64,000 nt of DNA from Paracoccidioides lutzii Pb01 (lineage: Eukaryota > Ascomycota > Eurotiomycetes > Onygenales > Ajellomycetaceae): the NCBI RefSeq assembly GCF_000150705.2, contig NW_015440969.1, positions 249,500 through 313,499 on the forward strand, given 5' to 3'. The position numbers were made by a program, and so were the translations under genes. How positions within the stretch are numbered: position 1 is the first letter of the stretch; every line of letters starts with the position of its first letter. The notes beneath the pieces were generated by a model that saw only the letters and a program-made list of their open reading frames with translations, was not told where the DNA came from and ran no database searches. Positions 24,557-36,174 of the stretch are shown piece after piece.

Positions 24557-24728
24557 TTATTTTTGTACGTAGGTTAGTAGCCGTAAGCCATAGCTTAGTA
24601 TGGGGGTAAATACTAATGATCTGTGGTTATTAAAAGCTGCGAGAAATTCGTAGAGATTAGTATATAGGAGAGTTCGAAAACCCGTGATTATTCACCACTA
24701 ATTGAATTCAATGCTACTCTTATTTCAT
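24557..24728 (+). repeat. Direct repeat, left copy, flanking the AT-rich island
   Basis: About 172 nt, alignable over its length to 26654-26821 in the same orientation. Shared blocks include TTTTTGTACGT, GTAA(A)GCCAT, GCTTAG, AATGATC, GTGG, GAAATTC, AGAGATTA, ATATAGGA, TTCGAAAA and TTTCAT. The copies differ by substitutions and small indels, roughly three quarters identical by eye. They could be LTRs of a decayed element or an unrelated old duplication. Confidence 0.7.
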
Positions 24729-26560
24729 AGTTATAGCCTGGAAGCATCACCTCTCATCAAAATATAGGTATCACCTTGTGGAGTTTGAAATCACTCATCT
24801 TGCATATGATTTAATCAATATAAAAATCATGCAAAAAAGAAATCTCAATGACTAACAACGTTAAATATTTACCTACAAGATGCAGAAATAGAACTATAAG
24901 TATATTACTTTCACCTTTAATAGGAGATTAAAGTTTATAATCTATTTTTTATGACTATAGCTTTTAGAAGTCAAAAAGAAACTAGTTTCAAATAATTGCA
25001 AAGCTGCAAAAATAGCTATTACTTGTTTTTTAATATAAAATAATCTTTAAAAATAAAGTAATTTATACAGATTTTGAATGTTACTTCGGCTATTCACTTT
25101 GAATTCATAAACTCTTACTATCAGAAAATGAAGAATTAATAGTTAACAAAAAAGAAAATCTTTATAATTATAAATTAATTAATTAATTTTTTAAATCTTA
25201 CTGTAGAATTTAATTAAAATTAAAAATATTGAAATAGAATATAATATAATGTTTACAACTTACTAAAACTATATAATAAAATCTACATTTGAATAAATTT
25301 AATTAAACAAAATAAAATCAATACAATTAGATCTATAATATCAAAAATCTTCTAACTAGTAATAGTAATGTTTTTATAAAATGATTTATTACTATTGATA
25401 ATATCTATTACTCAATAATATATTAATACCTACAGGTTGAACTTTAAATATTAAAAAATTAATAAAGTAAAAAAGTAAAGAAAAATTCAGTAATAAAGAA
25501 AATTGTAAAAAATGTTTTGAAATAGTTATTTGAAAAAAACATTAAAAGATTTAAGTGATAGTAATAAAGTTATTTAAAAATCAAACATATCATCTAGCCC
25601 ACATCAAATGACACCTGATTGATACTTTCGGGTACTTTTAGTTAAAGTAGCTGTGGGTCTACCTCATATATAAATTGCCACTATTTCTAGGCTGGGCTGG
25701 AAGTCATATATTACATGTTCTAGAATTAATCGCTTATTAATATCTTTATAAGGTTTGATATAGTTTTCTTTGTTGAATGAGTATTTTCAACACTAGATTT
25801 TCCTGTACAATTAACTTCTGTATTATTAATTTTTATTTATTGACTTGTCATAGTCATTGACTATATAAATATAAGAAAAAATAATATAAATAAGAATATA
25901 ATTATCTAAGTTTGTATTTTTTTCTGAAATGAGGTTTTTATAGCCTGGTTAAATCACTATCTTTGTAAAATAAAAGCTAAATTTTAAATTTAATAATTAA
26001 ATCTATAGTGAATTAAGAAACTACATCTTCATAAAGTAGAAAATTAGCTATTCTCCTTTATATAATTAATATAATCATCTTATGTTAGAGGGATTATTTG
26101 GTAATTCTTTAATATTTTAAATAAATCTTTCCACTATATAATTTGTAAAATATTTCTAGTAAGGCTTGATATGAATTTTAAAAATTTTACATTTCTCTGA
26201 AAATATTAAAATCATAAACTTTAACTATATTAGAATAACCATATAACTATGTAAACTAATGATAAAATTTAATCTTTAAGATTATCATCATAATTAAATG
26301 TTAATATTTTTGTGCACTGATGATCTCATTTTTATATAACAAATTTACAATTAGTTAACCAACTAACTAGTTAACTAATTAAATTAGAAGTTCATCTTTA
26401 TCGATAGTTATAATCACTGGCTCTGTGAACAAGTACTTGCCTAGTGTTTAATGATTCAATGAGTGAATATGAAATCTATGATCACAGACAAAGACTGATG
26501 AAGTCTTTAGAGGGCTGCAAGCATGCCAAGCATACCAAATTAATACGCTGCGATTAATTG
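24729..26560. mobile_element. AT-rich, RIP-like relic, probably a decayed retroelement
   Basis: About 1.8 kb of very AT-rich sequence with no ORF of 60 codons, unlike either flank, and bracketed by direct repeats. This is the pattern expected of a transposon mutated by RIP (C:G to T:A). On the minus strand at about 25735-25615, a reading with three stops runs SRTCNI*LPAQPRN then YMR*THSYFN*KYPKVSI. If each stop was TGG, it faintly resembles the copia integrase stretch ending NRTP...WKTP. That resemblance is weak and rests on memory. Alternatives are a nuclear mitochondrial insert or an AT isochore fragment. Confidence 0.5.
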
Positions 26561-26653
26561 ATATTAGCGCTGAGATTTCCTAGTAGCTCTGCCTGTTATT
26601 TCTAATCAAGGTTGCCACCAATTTATTTATTTCTATTTTCCCTTAATATTTCA

Positions 26654-26821
26654 TTGATTTTTGTACGTTAATTTAGCAAGCGTAAAGCCATTGCTTAGCA
26701 GCAAAAACGAATGATCCGTGGCTATAGAAGCGGGTGAAATTCATAAGAGATTAAAATATAGGATACTTCGAAAAACCGTTAATATGCACAAATTGGATTC
26801 AAACGCTTATTCTCGTTTCAT
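26654..26821 (+). repeat. Direct repeat, right copy, flanking the AT-rich island
   Basis: About 168 nt, homologous to 24557-24728 with starts 2,097 nt apart. It is less AT-rich than the interior, so the copies either escaped the mutation process or are not part of the same unit. Confidence 0.7.
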
Positions 26822-27758
26822 GCTCTGTCTGAGCCTTGGCCCTTTATCTCTAATTAATGCATAATTCACTTAAGTTAACTTTTTCGAGAAAATCTTTGAA
26901 AATGTATACAACAATCCGATTACCCTCACTTTCATCCCAAACACCAAATCATCCACCGTCCCGGATCTAGTTTCCCCAAAATATCATTTCCCCAAATGCT
27001 TACCCTCCCCCAATTTGTTAAATTTGGAAATTTGAAACAAACAACCAATAACCTGAAGTGCATTGAAGGAAGACGGTAGACGGTAGACGGATCCACAGAT
27101 CCGCAAGATGCCTGGCATATATATATATCCATATCAGTTTTGTATTTATAAATTGACCAGATGCCCGCCCTCTTTTCTACGGGAGTATCTGATGGGGGTG
27201 GCTTAGAAACTAAATAAACTATCACGACACCTGATGACATGTAAGCAACGGGCTAACGGAGCTTGGAAAGCATGGGTCACGGCTCATTGTCATTAAACTA
27301 ACCCTAATCCTAATACCCTAATCCTAATGCTAACCCCTGGGTTAAGATCAATTATCATGTGAGTGATCTTAGGAGCGGACGTTTATACTAATAGGTCTAG
27401 CACACTCGTGTATTTTAGGAGACAAGAGCGGAGAAGATGACGCGGAAAGGAATCAGATTCATCCCACATTGACAAAATAAGTATCAACTGACCAGGCAAA
27501 CAAAAGCGGTGATTGGAAATTAATTTTGGAACATTGAAAAATCATTTATTATGAAACACGCTCAACGGCAAAGGAAATAAACGTGCTATATATATGGATA
27601 TGCGTCAATACAATTGAGCATTTCCATGTTGCAAGTACCCAAAACGGCTCATCCCCTCACCCCAATCCATAAAAGGAAAAAAGAGTTAAAAATGAAACGG
27701 CATTAAAATTGCACCAAGTATAGCCTAGCCATCCAATCTAGAAGTCTTCCGGACAAGT
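26822..27758. other. Spacer between the AT island and CTP synthase, with telomere-like repeats
   Basis: No gene recognised. It contains a small GGTAGAC tandem near 27073-27090, TATATATATA near 27118-27128, and the CCCTAA-like tract at 27297-27338. The right end is the 3' UTR of the minus-strand CTP synthase gene. Confidence 0.5.
27297..27338 (+). repeat. Degenerate interstitial telomere-like repeat (CCCTAA)n
   Basis: Reads ACTAACCCTAATCCTAATACCC and continues TAATCCTAATGCTAACCCC: about six imperfect units of the fungal telomere repeat CCCTAA/TTAGGG, on the centromere-like side of nothing obvious and about 0.5 kb from the right direct repeat of the AT island. Confidence 0.6.
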
Positions 27759-29806
27759 CTATCGGCCTGGAATCAAATTAAGATCTATCTCTTGGTGGCT
27801 TAGGTCATATCGATCTTTGTAGGTCTCGCTAATTTCCTCCAGACAGGCAGCGGCAGCGGCAAAGAAGCCCAGGAATGTTTTGCTGGGCGCGAGAACTCGG
27901 GAGAGGTACTCTGGATGGAATTGCACGCCAACGTACCATTTGTGATCCCTAAGCTCGACAATTTCCATCCGTTCGCCCTTGTTATCCTTACCTATGAATG
28001 TCAGTCCGGCCTTCTCCAGCATCTCCACCATTTGGGGATTGACTTCGTAGCGATGTCTATGTCGCTCCCAGATGGCCGGTGTACCTCCGTACAGCTTTCG
28101 CAGACGGGACCAATCCGTGCCAGGCTGGAAGATGGTGGGTCGCTTGCCCAATCGCATCGTACCGCCCATCTTTTCCTTGTTTATTTCTGGCATGTAGACG
28201 ATGGCTGGGTTGGAATGATTCTCGTCGAATTCCTCGCTGCCCGCGTCGATACCGCAAACATTACGTGCGTATTCAATGACGGCTAGCTGCATGCCTAGAC
28301 ATATACCCAGGTATGGAATGTTATTTGTCCTGGCCCATTTGGCTGCTTTGATCATGCCTTCTGTTCCCCGATGGCCGAAACCGCCGGGGACTAGGATTCC
28401 ATCTGCCATGCAGACGGCATGCCACGCCTTGTGAAACTCCGCAGGGGAGCACTCCTGTGTCGTCTCTTCTAGATGAGATGCGTCAACCCAGATAAGATTG
28501 ATTTTCCGCTTGCAGTGCATAGCCGCATGTTCCAGCGACTTGCTAACACTCATGTAAGAGTCGTGAAGGCTCGTATATTTGCCAACAAGGGCAATAGACA
28601 CAGTCACCTGTGTATGATCTTGGCTTGAGGCCAGGGACTTCCATTCCGTCCATGTGGTGGTACCCTTTTCGAGAAGAAGTTTTGGTATCTGAATTGCATC
28701 CAGTTGAAGGATACGGTTTATGGTTGAAAGAACACCTTGGTTCTCAAGAAGGACGGGAACGTGGTAGGTCGTTGAGACATTGTGAACAGTGAGGACTTGG
28801 TCTCGATCAACTTGACAAGCATTGGCGATTTTGACGATGGTTTGACCTTCGAGCGGTCTCTCGCAGCGGCAGGCAATCTGGTGAGGATAACAATCAGCTA
28901 GATAAAAAAAGTTGTGAGGGGGGAGAAAGAGATATTGGGACATACCAAGTCTGGGCTGAGCCCCGCGCTCCTGACATCGCTGATCGCCCGCTGGGTTGGC
29001 TTTGTCTTTTGCTCGCCGCTACCTGGAGGAATAACGGGAACATAAGAGACATGGATCTGGAGAAAATTACCCTTGCCAGCCCGTCTCTGAAGCTGACGCA
29101 TGGCTTCAAAAAAGACACCTGACTCCACGTCTCCGATTGTGCCTCCAAGCTGCGAAAATTCGTTTTAGACATTTGAATAACTCGAGCACACGAAGGTCCG
29201 GGGACCAGCTTTACCTCAACAATACACACGTGTGGCTCTTCTCCAGATTCATCGACGGGAATTTTAGCCACACGCTCAATCCAGTCTTGAATTGCATCGG
29301 TCAAGTGGGGCACGATCTGAACCGTTTTGCCCAGATAGTCGCCTCGACGCTCTCGCTCAATAACGTGTAGGTAGATCTTTCCGGTTGTTATATTGTGCTC
29401 GTGGCTTAGCGAAATGTTCAGGTAGCGCTCGTAGTTTCCCAGGTCCAGGTCAACCTCCCCGCCGTCATCTAACACGTACACCTCTCCATGCCTAGGATCC
29501 TTAGGGTCAACTTTTTATATTTCCGTTCTGACGCCTCAAGGCAGCGCGGACGAGGGCGAAAAAAGGGAGGGAACACCAACTCGGTAGGGCTCATAGTCCC
29601 AGCATCAACATTCATATAAGGGTCGATCTTAATGCTAGTCACTCTGAGACCGCGTGTCTTCAAAAGCAAACCAGTGCTGGACGCGATGATGCCCTTGCCT
29701 ACACCGGAGATGACGCCTGGGGAATATGAGTCAGACACGCTCGTGAGACACGTTCGAAAATCAGGCTCAATGAAAACACACCTCCCGAAACCAGAATGTA
29801 CTTCAT
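27759..29806 (-). CDS. URA7: CTP synthase
   Basis: Makes CTP from UTP, ATP and glutamine in the cytosol. Five exons join in frame: 29806-29782, 29716-29581, 29491-29215, 29149-28946 and 28877-27759; 586 residues, typical for the enzyme. It starts MKYILVSGG, and the first intron falls straight after those residues. The synthetase half has GVISGVGKGI, KIDPYMNVDAGTMSP, HGEVYVLDDGGE, LGNYERYL and LGGTIGDVES. The C-terminal class I glutamine amidotransferase half has the nucleophile cysteine in YLGICLGMQL and the His-Glu pair in VQFHPEY. All catalytic motifs are present. The symbol follows yeast; Ura7 and Ura8 are paralogues there, and filamentous fungi usually have one gene. Confidence 0.96.
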
Positions 29807-30635
29807 CTTGAGAATGCTGCTGAAGTGGTATCAACTATCCCAGACTGGCAATGCGCCCCGCTTGGGGGGAGGGGCGAAAGGGAGGGAGTAATAACAAGAG
29901 GCCAAGCAACAAATTTTTTTTCGAGGTTGAAGCTCTGGCGCGGCAGTATTCTGGGAACGGAAAGCGGTGAAGCAAGAACGCCCGATTAGCTTAACCGCGT
30001 TTGTTGGTCTTGGCGTCATTTTAGCCGCATCTTGATGGCTTGGCGGCTGGGGCCAATGGCGTGTCGATCATCCATCAGATAGCGAGAGAGTTGGGATGGG
30101 CGACACCGAGTAGATCATCAGATTAGATGAGATTAAAATCAGATTAGATTAGACTAGATTTTTCCGGGTTAACTGAATTTATGCCAGTTTATATATTTTA
30201 TCCTCGAGAGGCACGCGACCCTCGTGTGTCCTTATTTGGCTCCTACAACTTGGTTAAAACCAGGTTGGTTGTCAAGTGGCGGCGGCTTAAACCAACTTTT
30301 TTGACCTGCGCACCAGATCATCTCGCCGAGCGAGGTTTGCCCATCTGCTCATCTGGGATCATCAACGGCCCTTCGTTGATCTTAATGAGTTTAAAACTAT
30401 TTACAGATGTTTGTAATTCTTTTAGCCTCCTCGCGAGTACGAGTTATGAGTTATGAGTTGCGGAAGTTGGGAAAAGTTCAACTAAGTTATTTGATCAACT
30501 CGACCCTAAGATCCAGCCCGTAGTTGTATTAGATAATAACCTTGCCTGTCAAATCCCAAATTCGGTGCTGGCTCTGTGCTATTTTTAGCAAAGGGACCCC
30601 CTCCGCCCAAATATCTGGACCAACCATATGGGGGG

Positions 30636-30667
<32 letters not shown>

Positions 30668-32123
30668 GTGGCGTTGTTTATTTATTTATTTATTTATTTT
30701 TTGACTGGGTACGGGCTTAAATTCTCGGTATAATGGAGCTCTGTTTTAATCTCCCGTGGACGAACCTCTTGAGTTTCTCAAGTCGAATTGCCATAATTTT
30801 AGCTTCAGGACAATACGGCCCAGGTGAGGACCCTGCGAAGGGTTATCGGTTGCCATGTTCATGTGAGCAAAGTCCGGGGGCCTTTCGGGTGAGCTCACGT
30901 CATGATATCTCCCGATATCTCTGCAGAGACAAATTCCAGAAGAAGCTTTACGTTCGGAGAGCGGAATTCAAATACGTACGTTCCGTAGGTAAGACGTAGA
31001 CGTTCCGATGATTTATGCGCATATCATATTTGCAGAGACGGGAGTCGCAGAAGACCTATTTGGGTTTCCTCGATCCATCCGGAGCTGGCTTTCAAGAGAC
31101 GATGTGTTCAACACACAGAGATGGTTTTCTATTATTAGACCCGAGCTCTCCACGGCGGAGGCTTCTGCGTTGTTTCTACGCAACCACCAAGAACAACAAC
31201 GTCAATTAATCCCACGTGAATGTAGGAATATGAGAAGGGTGGATTTCTGCGCCGAAAGATACCTAGAAACGTTGTGGTGTGACGTGCTATCTCAAACATG
31301 CATCAAACTCCCCTGTAACTATGCTATATAGGCCCATCCGACCCATCACCGACGAAGCTCCCCATCGTACCATGGAAGTTCTATGAGGCGGAGTAAACCA
31401 AAAAAACACCCCCACTTTGTTCCCCATGTAACCAGTGAATTAAACAGTAATTACTTAATTGGACAACCAGCTCTCAACTTCCCTTCCAATACAGCAGAGC
31501 AAACCGGGCGGCATCGCTTCAAGGCCAAGACGTTCGTTCATACATGCTTCCGTGGAACATGGGGGCAAAAAACAAAAAAAGGTCTTACTTCAACCCCGTC
31601 TAGAATATTAATAGAATTCCGAGATGTAGGATATCTATTCTATCAACCATCAACCCTTGTGCATATAAATATAGATCCCAAATTGACGAAAATAAATTGC
31701 TGGTGATCGGCTGGAATCGCAGAAATATATTCAACGTCGACTCCCCCTCCGTTCTCGAACCTCGAGCGCAAATTTCCGGCTTTGTAGATACTTGGCAGAA
31801 GCAGGGGGGAATTTGGCTTTGGCTTTCGTCTCCACATCTCTTCTTGGCTTGTCTTCATTCTTGTTCTTCTCTCCACTTCTTTCGGGTGTTCGCGTGTTCG
31901 CAACCTACGGAACTTTCTTCGCCGTCGCAATTGCCACATTGCTTGCTTGCTTTATACCGTTATCGCTATTGCATATATGCGACCGGGAGGACATTTGAAC
32001 ATATAAACTACAGGGCATATAACTTGGGAGAAAATAATTAAGAAAAAAAAAAAAAAAAAAAGGGCCCCCTGGCAACCCCGCGTCTACGCATACTTAGCAT
32101 ATTATCATCCACTATCATCCACC
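29807..32123. other. Divergent promoter region between CTP synthase and the ZIP transporter
   Basis: About 2.3 kb with no supported gene. It holds a short run of AGATTAGA-type repeats (30115-30165), a 28-A run (30636-30663) followed by TTTA repeats (30680-30697), and an A-run near 32041. It should contain the promoters of both flanking genes. I found no classical zinc-response element (ACCTTNAAGGT) by eye. Confidence 0.5.
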
Positions 32124-34258
32124 ATGAACTGCCCCTCAAGAACCGACCAGCGCCTCGAGCATCCCGACTGGAATCAGAACCCAGCCGCACTCACCGCTGA
32201 CCTGACCACTCGTGAGGACCTCAATGGCACTGTCAACTCGAGATCATTTAGGAGTGGCTTGAGCCAGTCTGATACTCAGTGTTCGGAGGATGCCAAGAAC
32301 CTTGACAGCTCTCTCGAGAAGCTGCCTGGGTACCATTCACTCACCCAGAGCCCGGGTGCAGATGCCGGTCGTCAACTTTCTCTCAAAGAGGGTATGTAGC
32401 ATCTCCTTTCTTTCTCTCTTTCTTTCCTTCTTTTCTTTTTTTTTTTTTTCTTCTTAAATTTATTTATTTATTTATTATTATTATTGCTTTGGTGTATACA
32501 TCTTATACCGAATCCTGTGTTGTTGTTGATTGCCCCCTAATTGATTCGGTTGAATGCGCTGACAGCAAAGATTCAGACACCTTCTCTGCCACCCGCGCTC
32601 TGGCTCCCGTGAGCCGTAGCAGCATTTGCCCTAATGGGGTCTACCGGAAATTCCGCCAGCATCGCGCCTGGATCTGGTGGACCGTATTGCTTGTTTTCGT
32701 TGCATCCTTGTCGTTTTATTTTGGAGGTCTAACTTTCTCTCTTGGTAGGTTTTTGGATACCACTTGGCAATTAGTTTCTCTGCCATCTTGGGGACCTTTT
32801 TGGGAATGCATAACTTACTGGATATATTTCAACAGTTTCTAACATGAAATCACGATTGGTGGGTGATATGCCGATTCGGCGTCTCTCCAGGCGGGGAACT
32901 TGTTCGAATGATCCCAGTGGCGCCGGGAGTGACTACAACACTCCGCTGCATGTTGGGGCTCTCTTAATTATTCTTGGGGTTTCAACTTTAGCTTGCTCAT
33001 TTCCACTCCTCGCTGTTAAAATCCCCTGGTTGCGCATTCCATCGACCTTTCTGTTCATAGTGAGACATTTCGGAACTGGAGTGCTCTTGGCAACGGCTTT
33101 TATTCACCTATTGCCAACCGCATTCGGCTCTCTCAATAACCCATGCCTGCCCTCATTCTGGACCACGGATTATCAGCCAATGCCAGGCGCTATTTCTTTG
33201 TTAGCTGTATTTCTCGTCACCATTGTTGAAATGGTCTTCAGTCCCAGCAGACACTGTTGCTCTGGCGGAGCGGACGTCTATACCTCATCGAGATCGAAGG
33301 ATCACGAAAACAAAGCAGTTAAACAGTCCGCCACTAGCCCAGATTGGGATACGACAAAGCCAGAACCAAATGTAACTACAGATGCCTCCATGCGACGGGA
33401 TCGCCCATTGGTTGGTAATTCTAACAGCATGGGCCGTGAATTGGCTCACATGAATGCTGGCCTAGTGGAAATGGAGAGAATCGAAGCATCTCAGTCGCCT
33501 AATGTACCAGCTACCAAGACGATAGTCGATGAACAGTCAAGCGATGGACAAGCAAGCGAAGATGGCAACTCCATTAAATTGACGCCTCAACAACATCTTA
33601 AGAAGGCAGTGATGCAATGTACGCTGCTGGAGATGGGTATCCTGTTCCATAGTGTTTTCATTGGCATGGCTCTGTCTGTATCGGTTGGGGGCCCGTTTAT
33701 CGTGCTTTTGGTTGCCATTTCCTTCCATCGTATGTTTCACCCTTCCCACCTTTGCTACATGTTCTCCATTCGAGAAATAAGAGCGTGGATGAAAACTAAT
33801 ATGAGATAAAACGCAGAAACATTTGAGGGTCTCGCATTAGGCTCTCGCATCGCCGTGATAAACTGGGAAAATAAGGCCTTACAGCCTTGGATCATGGCCT
33901 TATTATACGGTTGCACGTATGTGGCTTTCCTTTTTCCTTTCTTTTTTCTGAATTAGCTCCGGGGGGAACTTGACTTGCTGACATCCCTATTATGAACAGC
34001 ACGCCCGTCGGTCAGGCTATTGGACTAGCGACCCACACCCTCTACGATCCAGACTCCGAAGTTGGCCTGGTCATGGTCGGGGTTATGAATGCTATCTCCT
34101 CGGGGCTTCTCATCTACTCTTCAATGATCGAACTGCTAGGTGAGGATTTCCTGAGCGACGAAAGCTGGCGCATTCTTCGGGGTAGACGTAGAATCATCGC
34201 CTTTTTCCTAGTCTTCATGGGTGCGTTTGCCATGAGTCTTGTTGGCGCTTGGGCTTAA
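32124..34258 (+). CDS. ZIP family zinc transporter
   Basis: Imports Zn2+ (possibly other divalent metals) into the cytosol, probably at the plasma membrane. Exons inferred at 32124-32391, 32571-32744, 32836-33729, 33817-33916 and 34000-34258; 564 residues, in frame. The start gives MNCPSRTDQRLEHPDWNQNP. A long polar N-terminus and one extra hydrophobic stretch (WIWWTVLLVFVASLSFYF) precede the ZIP core. RHFGTGVLLATAFIHLLPTA is TM2. TM4 has HSVFIGMALSVS and TM5 has HQTFEGLALGSRIA, the paired metal-site helices. The core ends at the last TM (IIAFFLVFMGAFAMSLVGAWA). The TM3-TM4 loop is long but lacks the usual HxHxH cluster. The exon 1-2 acceptor (CAAAG) was chosen because it alone keeps frame. 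Confidence 0.88.
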
Positions 34259-36174
34259 GCGCCAGTATGGACTAGGCTTGGAATTTGGAGGATCCCGAAT
34301 GGGACAAATTTTTGAGGATATATCGGTTTTGGTTTCGTTATTCATCTCTATTCACCTCGAAGAAACTTGAATGCGTTTCTTTGTGCATATAATTTTTCCG
34401 TTTTTTCTTCTTTCGTATTTCCATACCATTATCATTTCTTGACCTTCTTTTTTTTTTCTTTTTCCTTTTTCCTTTTACTCAATTGTATAGATGTCGGCTG
34501 CGACTTATGTGTCAATTGTATTGGGATATTGGCGGGCCAGGTTCGAGGCCGAGCAATGGAACTGACGCAGCTGCAAGGAGGCCAAGAGGAAACACACTTG
34601 GCTTTCACATTATTCTTGTCGTGTATTTGCTAGTTCATGTATTTGCTTGTTAGAAACGATGAGTCAATATAACACTGCCCCATGCATCGGTATCGTTGGG
34701 GATATAAATCTTAACATAGACAGGGTAATCTATTTTAGGACGAGGTAATCTGAACATATTCATAGCTTTCGAAAGTGTTTTGTTCCCACTATTGATACTG
34801 TACATGTAGGGTAATGGATTTCTGTTTTGTCGAGGGGTTCCGTGAGGCTCCTCTTTGACGTTGTGAATACGACAACTTCAATTTGTGCATTTGATCGGAT
34901 GACTAAATGACTAGCAGCCAGAGCCGCCGGCGTCAACGTCATTTGACAAACAAAGCCAGAAGGTACCAGCCACCTTACTTATAATGGCCTAGTTAAAAAT
35001 AAGCGCGTTCGGCGGCAAGCTTTCCCGTATTTACGACTTCAACAACGTTGGACATCTATTGCCTAATCGCATGTGTTTTATTCACCACGTCGTCGACGGA
35101 GGACTGCTGTCCAGCCCAAAGCACAGGAAAATAAATAAATGCAATATACCTTTGCCTTTCTTACAGCGACGGCTATTTGAGTCACATACACCTTTCGTCC
35201 TGCCGATACGGGCTTCGGGATCGCCTTGAGAAACTTGGGCGCCTCTACGCATCTTCGCCAGTGAACCCAGCTGCCTATTCACCATTTCTACTCCGCCATC
35301 GAGTTCCTCCGCCTAACGGATTCAGGCGGCCCAAGTATGCCATTGCTTGTCACAAATATTTGCCAACCTTGCTAACATTGCTGATTTTCGCGGTGTTTTC
35401 CGGAGTTGCCCAGGGTTCGATCAGTTTCGCCGTTGTTCCGCTAAGGTCGCTTGTTTTCCGTTTTTGTACCTTTTCCCGCGAATTCTTGTTCGAGAATGGA
35501 TGTTGAAGCTATCTGTCGTACGATCTCATGGGACTGACTCCCTTTTGCGTTGCTTGCAGTTGAGGTTAACACTCCGGAGCCTACTACGACTACGTTGTCT
35601 ACCTGCGTCCGTCAACCCGCCTGCAACGATTTGCCTCCGGAACAGTTCTATCTCGCCAAAGATCCTACGATCGAAATTCTAAACTGAGAAGCTACGGCAT
35701 ACTTAAAGAGAAATAAGTTTGGCTTCGGAGAATCATTTAAAATAGCGTTACCTCTGGTCTGCCTACAGCAGATCCCTACCAACGACACCTTTGACAAATA
35801 TTTTTTACGCCGCAACCTCCGATGACGATATTATATGAAAGATTCACGTAAAGTACGTCCAAAAATCAGTTTGTCTGCAAACGTCATGTTCGACCGACCA
35901 CTCCTTACCTGATATCTTTGATCCACCAATTCCCGAGGCAAACGTTTTTATTCATCTTTAAATTAAAATATCCCCCTCCTCTCCGGGATCCTTATTCCCT
36001 CGCGTCCCGGTTTTCCCGTTTCCTGTACCTCTTCCAACTTCTGTTTATTTGGAGGCCCGCCGCAAATCGTCGGCTGATTGATTTCCTCTTTCACTCATGG
36101 GATAATATTTTCTTCTTTGGCATGATCTAAATGTATGACACAACTGATTTCCTGCCTTCGTAAGGGCAAACAGG
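34259..36174. other. Spacer between the ZIP gene and SAC3
   Basis: About 1.9 kb, containing the ZIP 3' UTR and the SAC3 promoter or leader. Short ORFs on both strands (for example 35177-35506 +) show no domain or splice-consistent extension, so I call no gene. Confidence 0.5.

Noticed and set aside
35082..35682. Cluster of short ORFs on both strands between the ZIP gene and SAC3
   Set aside because: No domain, no consistent splice joins, and no homologous motif; most likely leader or spacer sequence.
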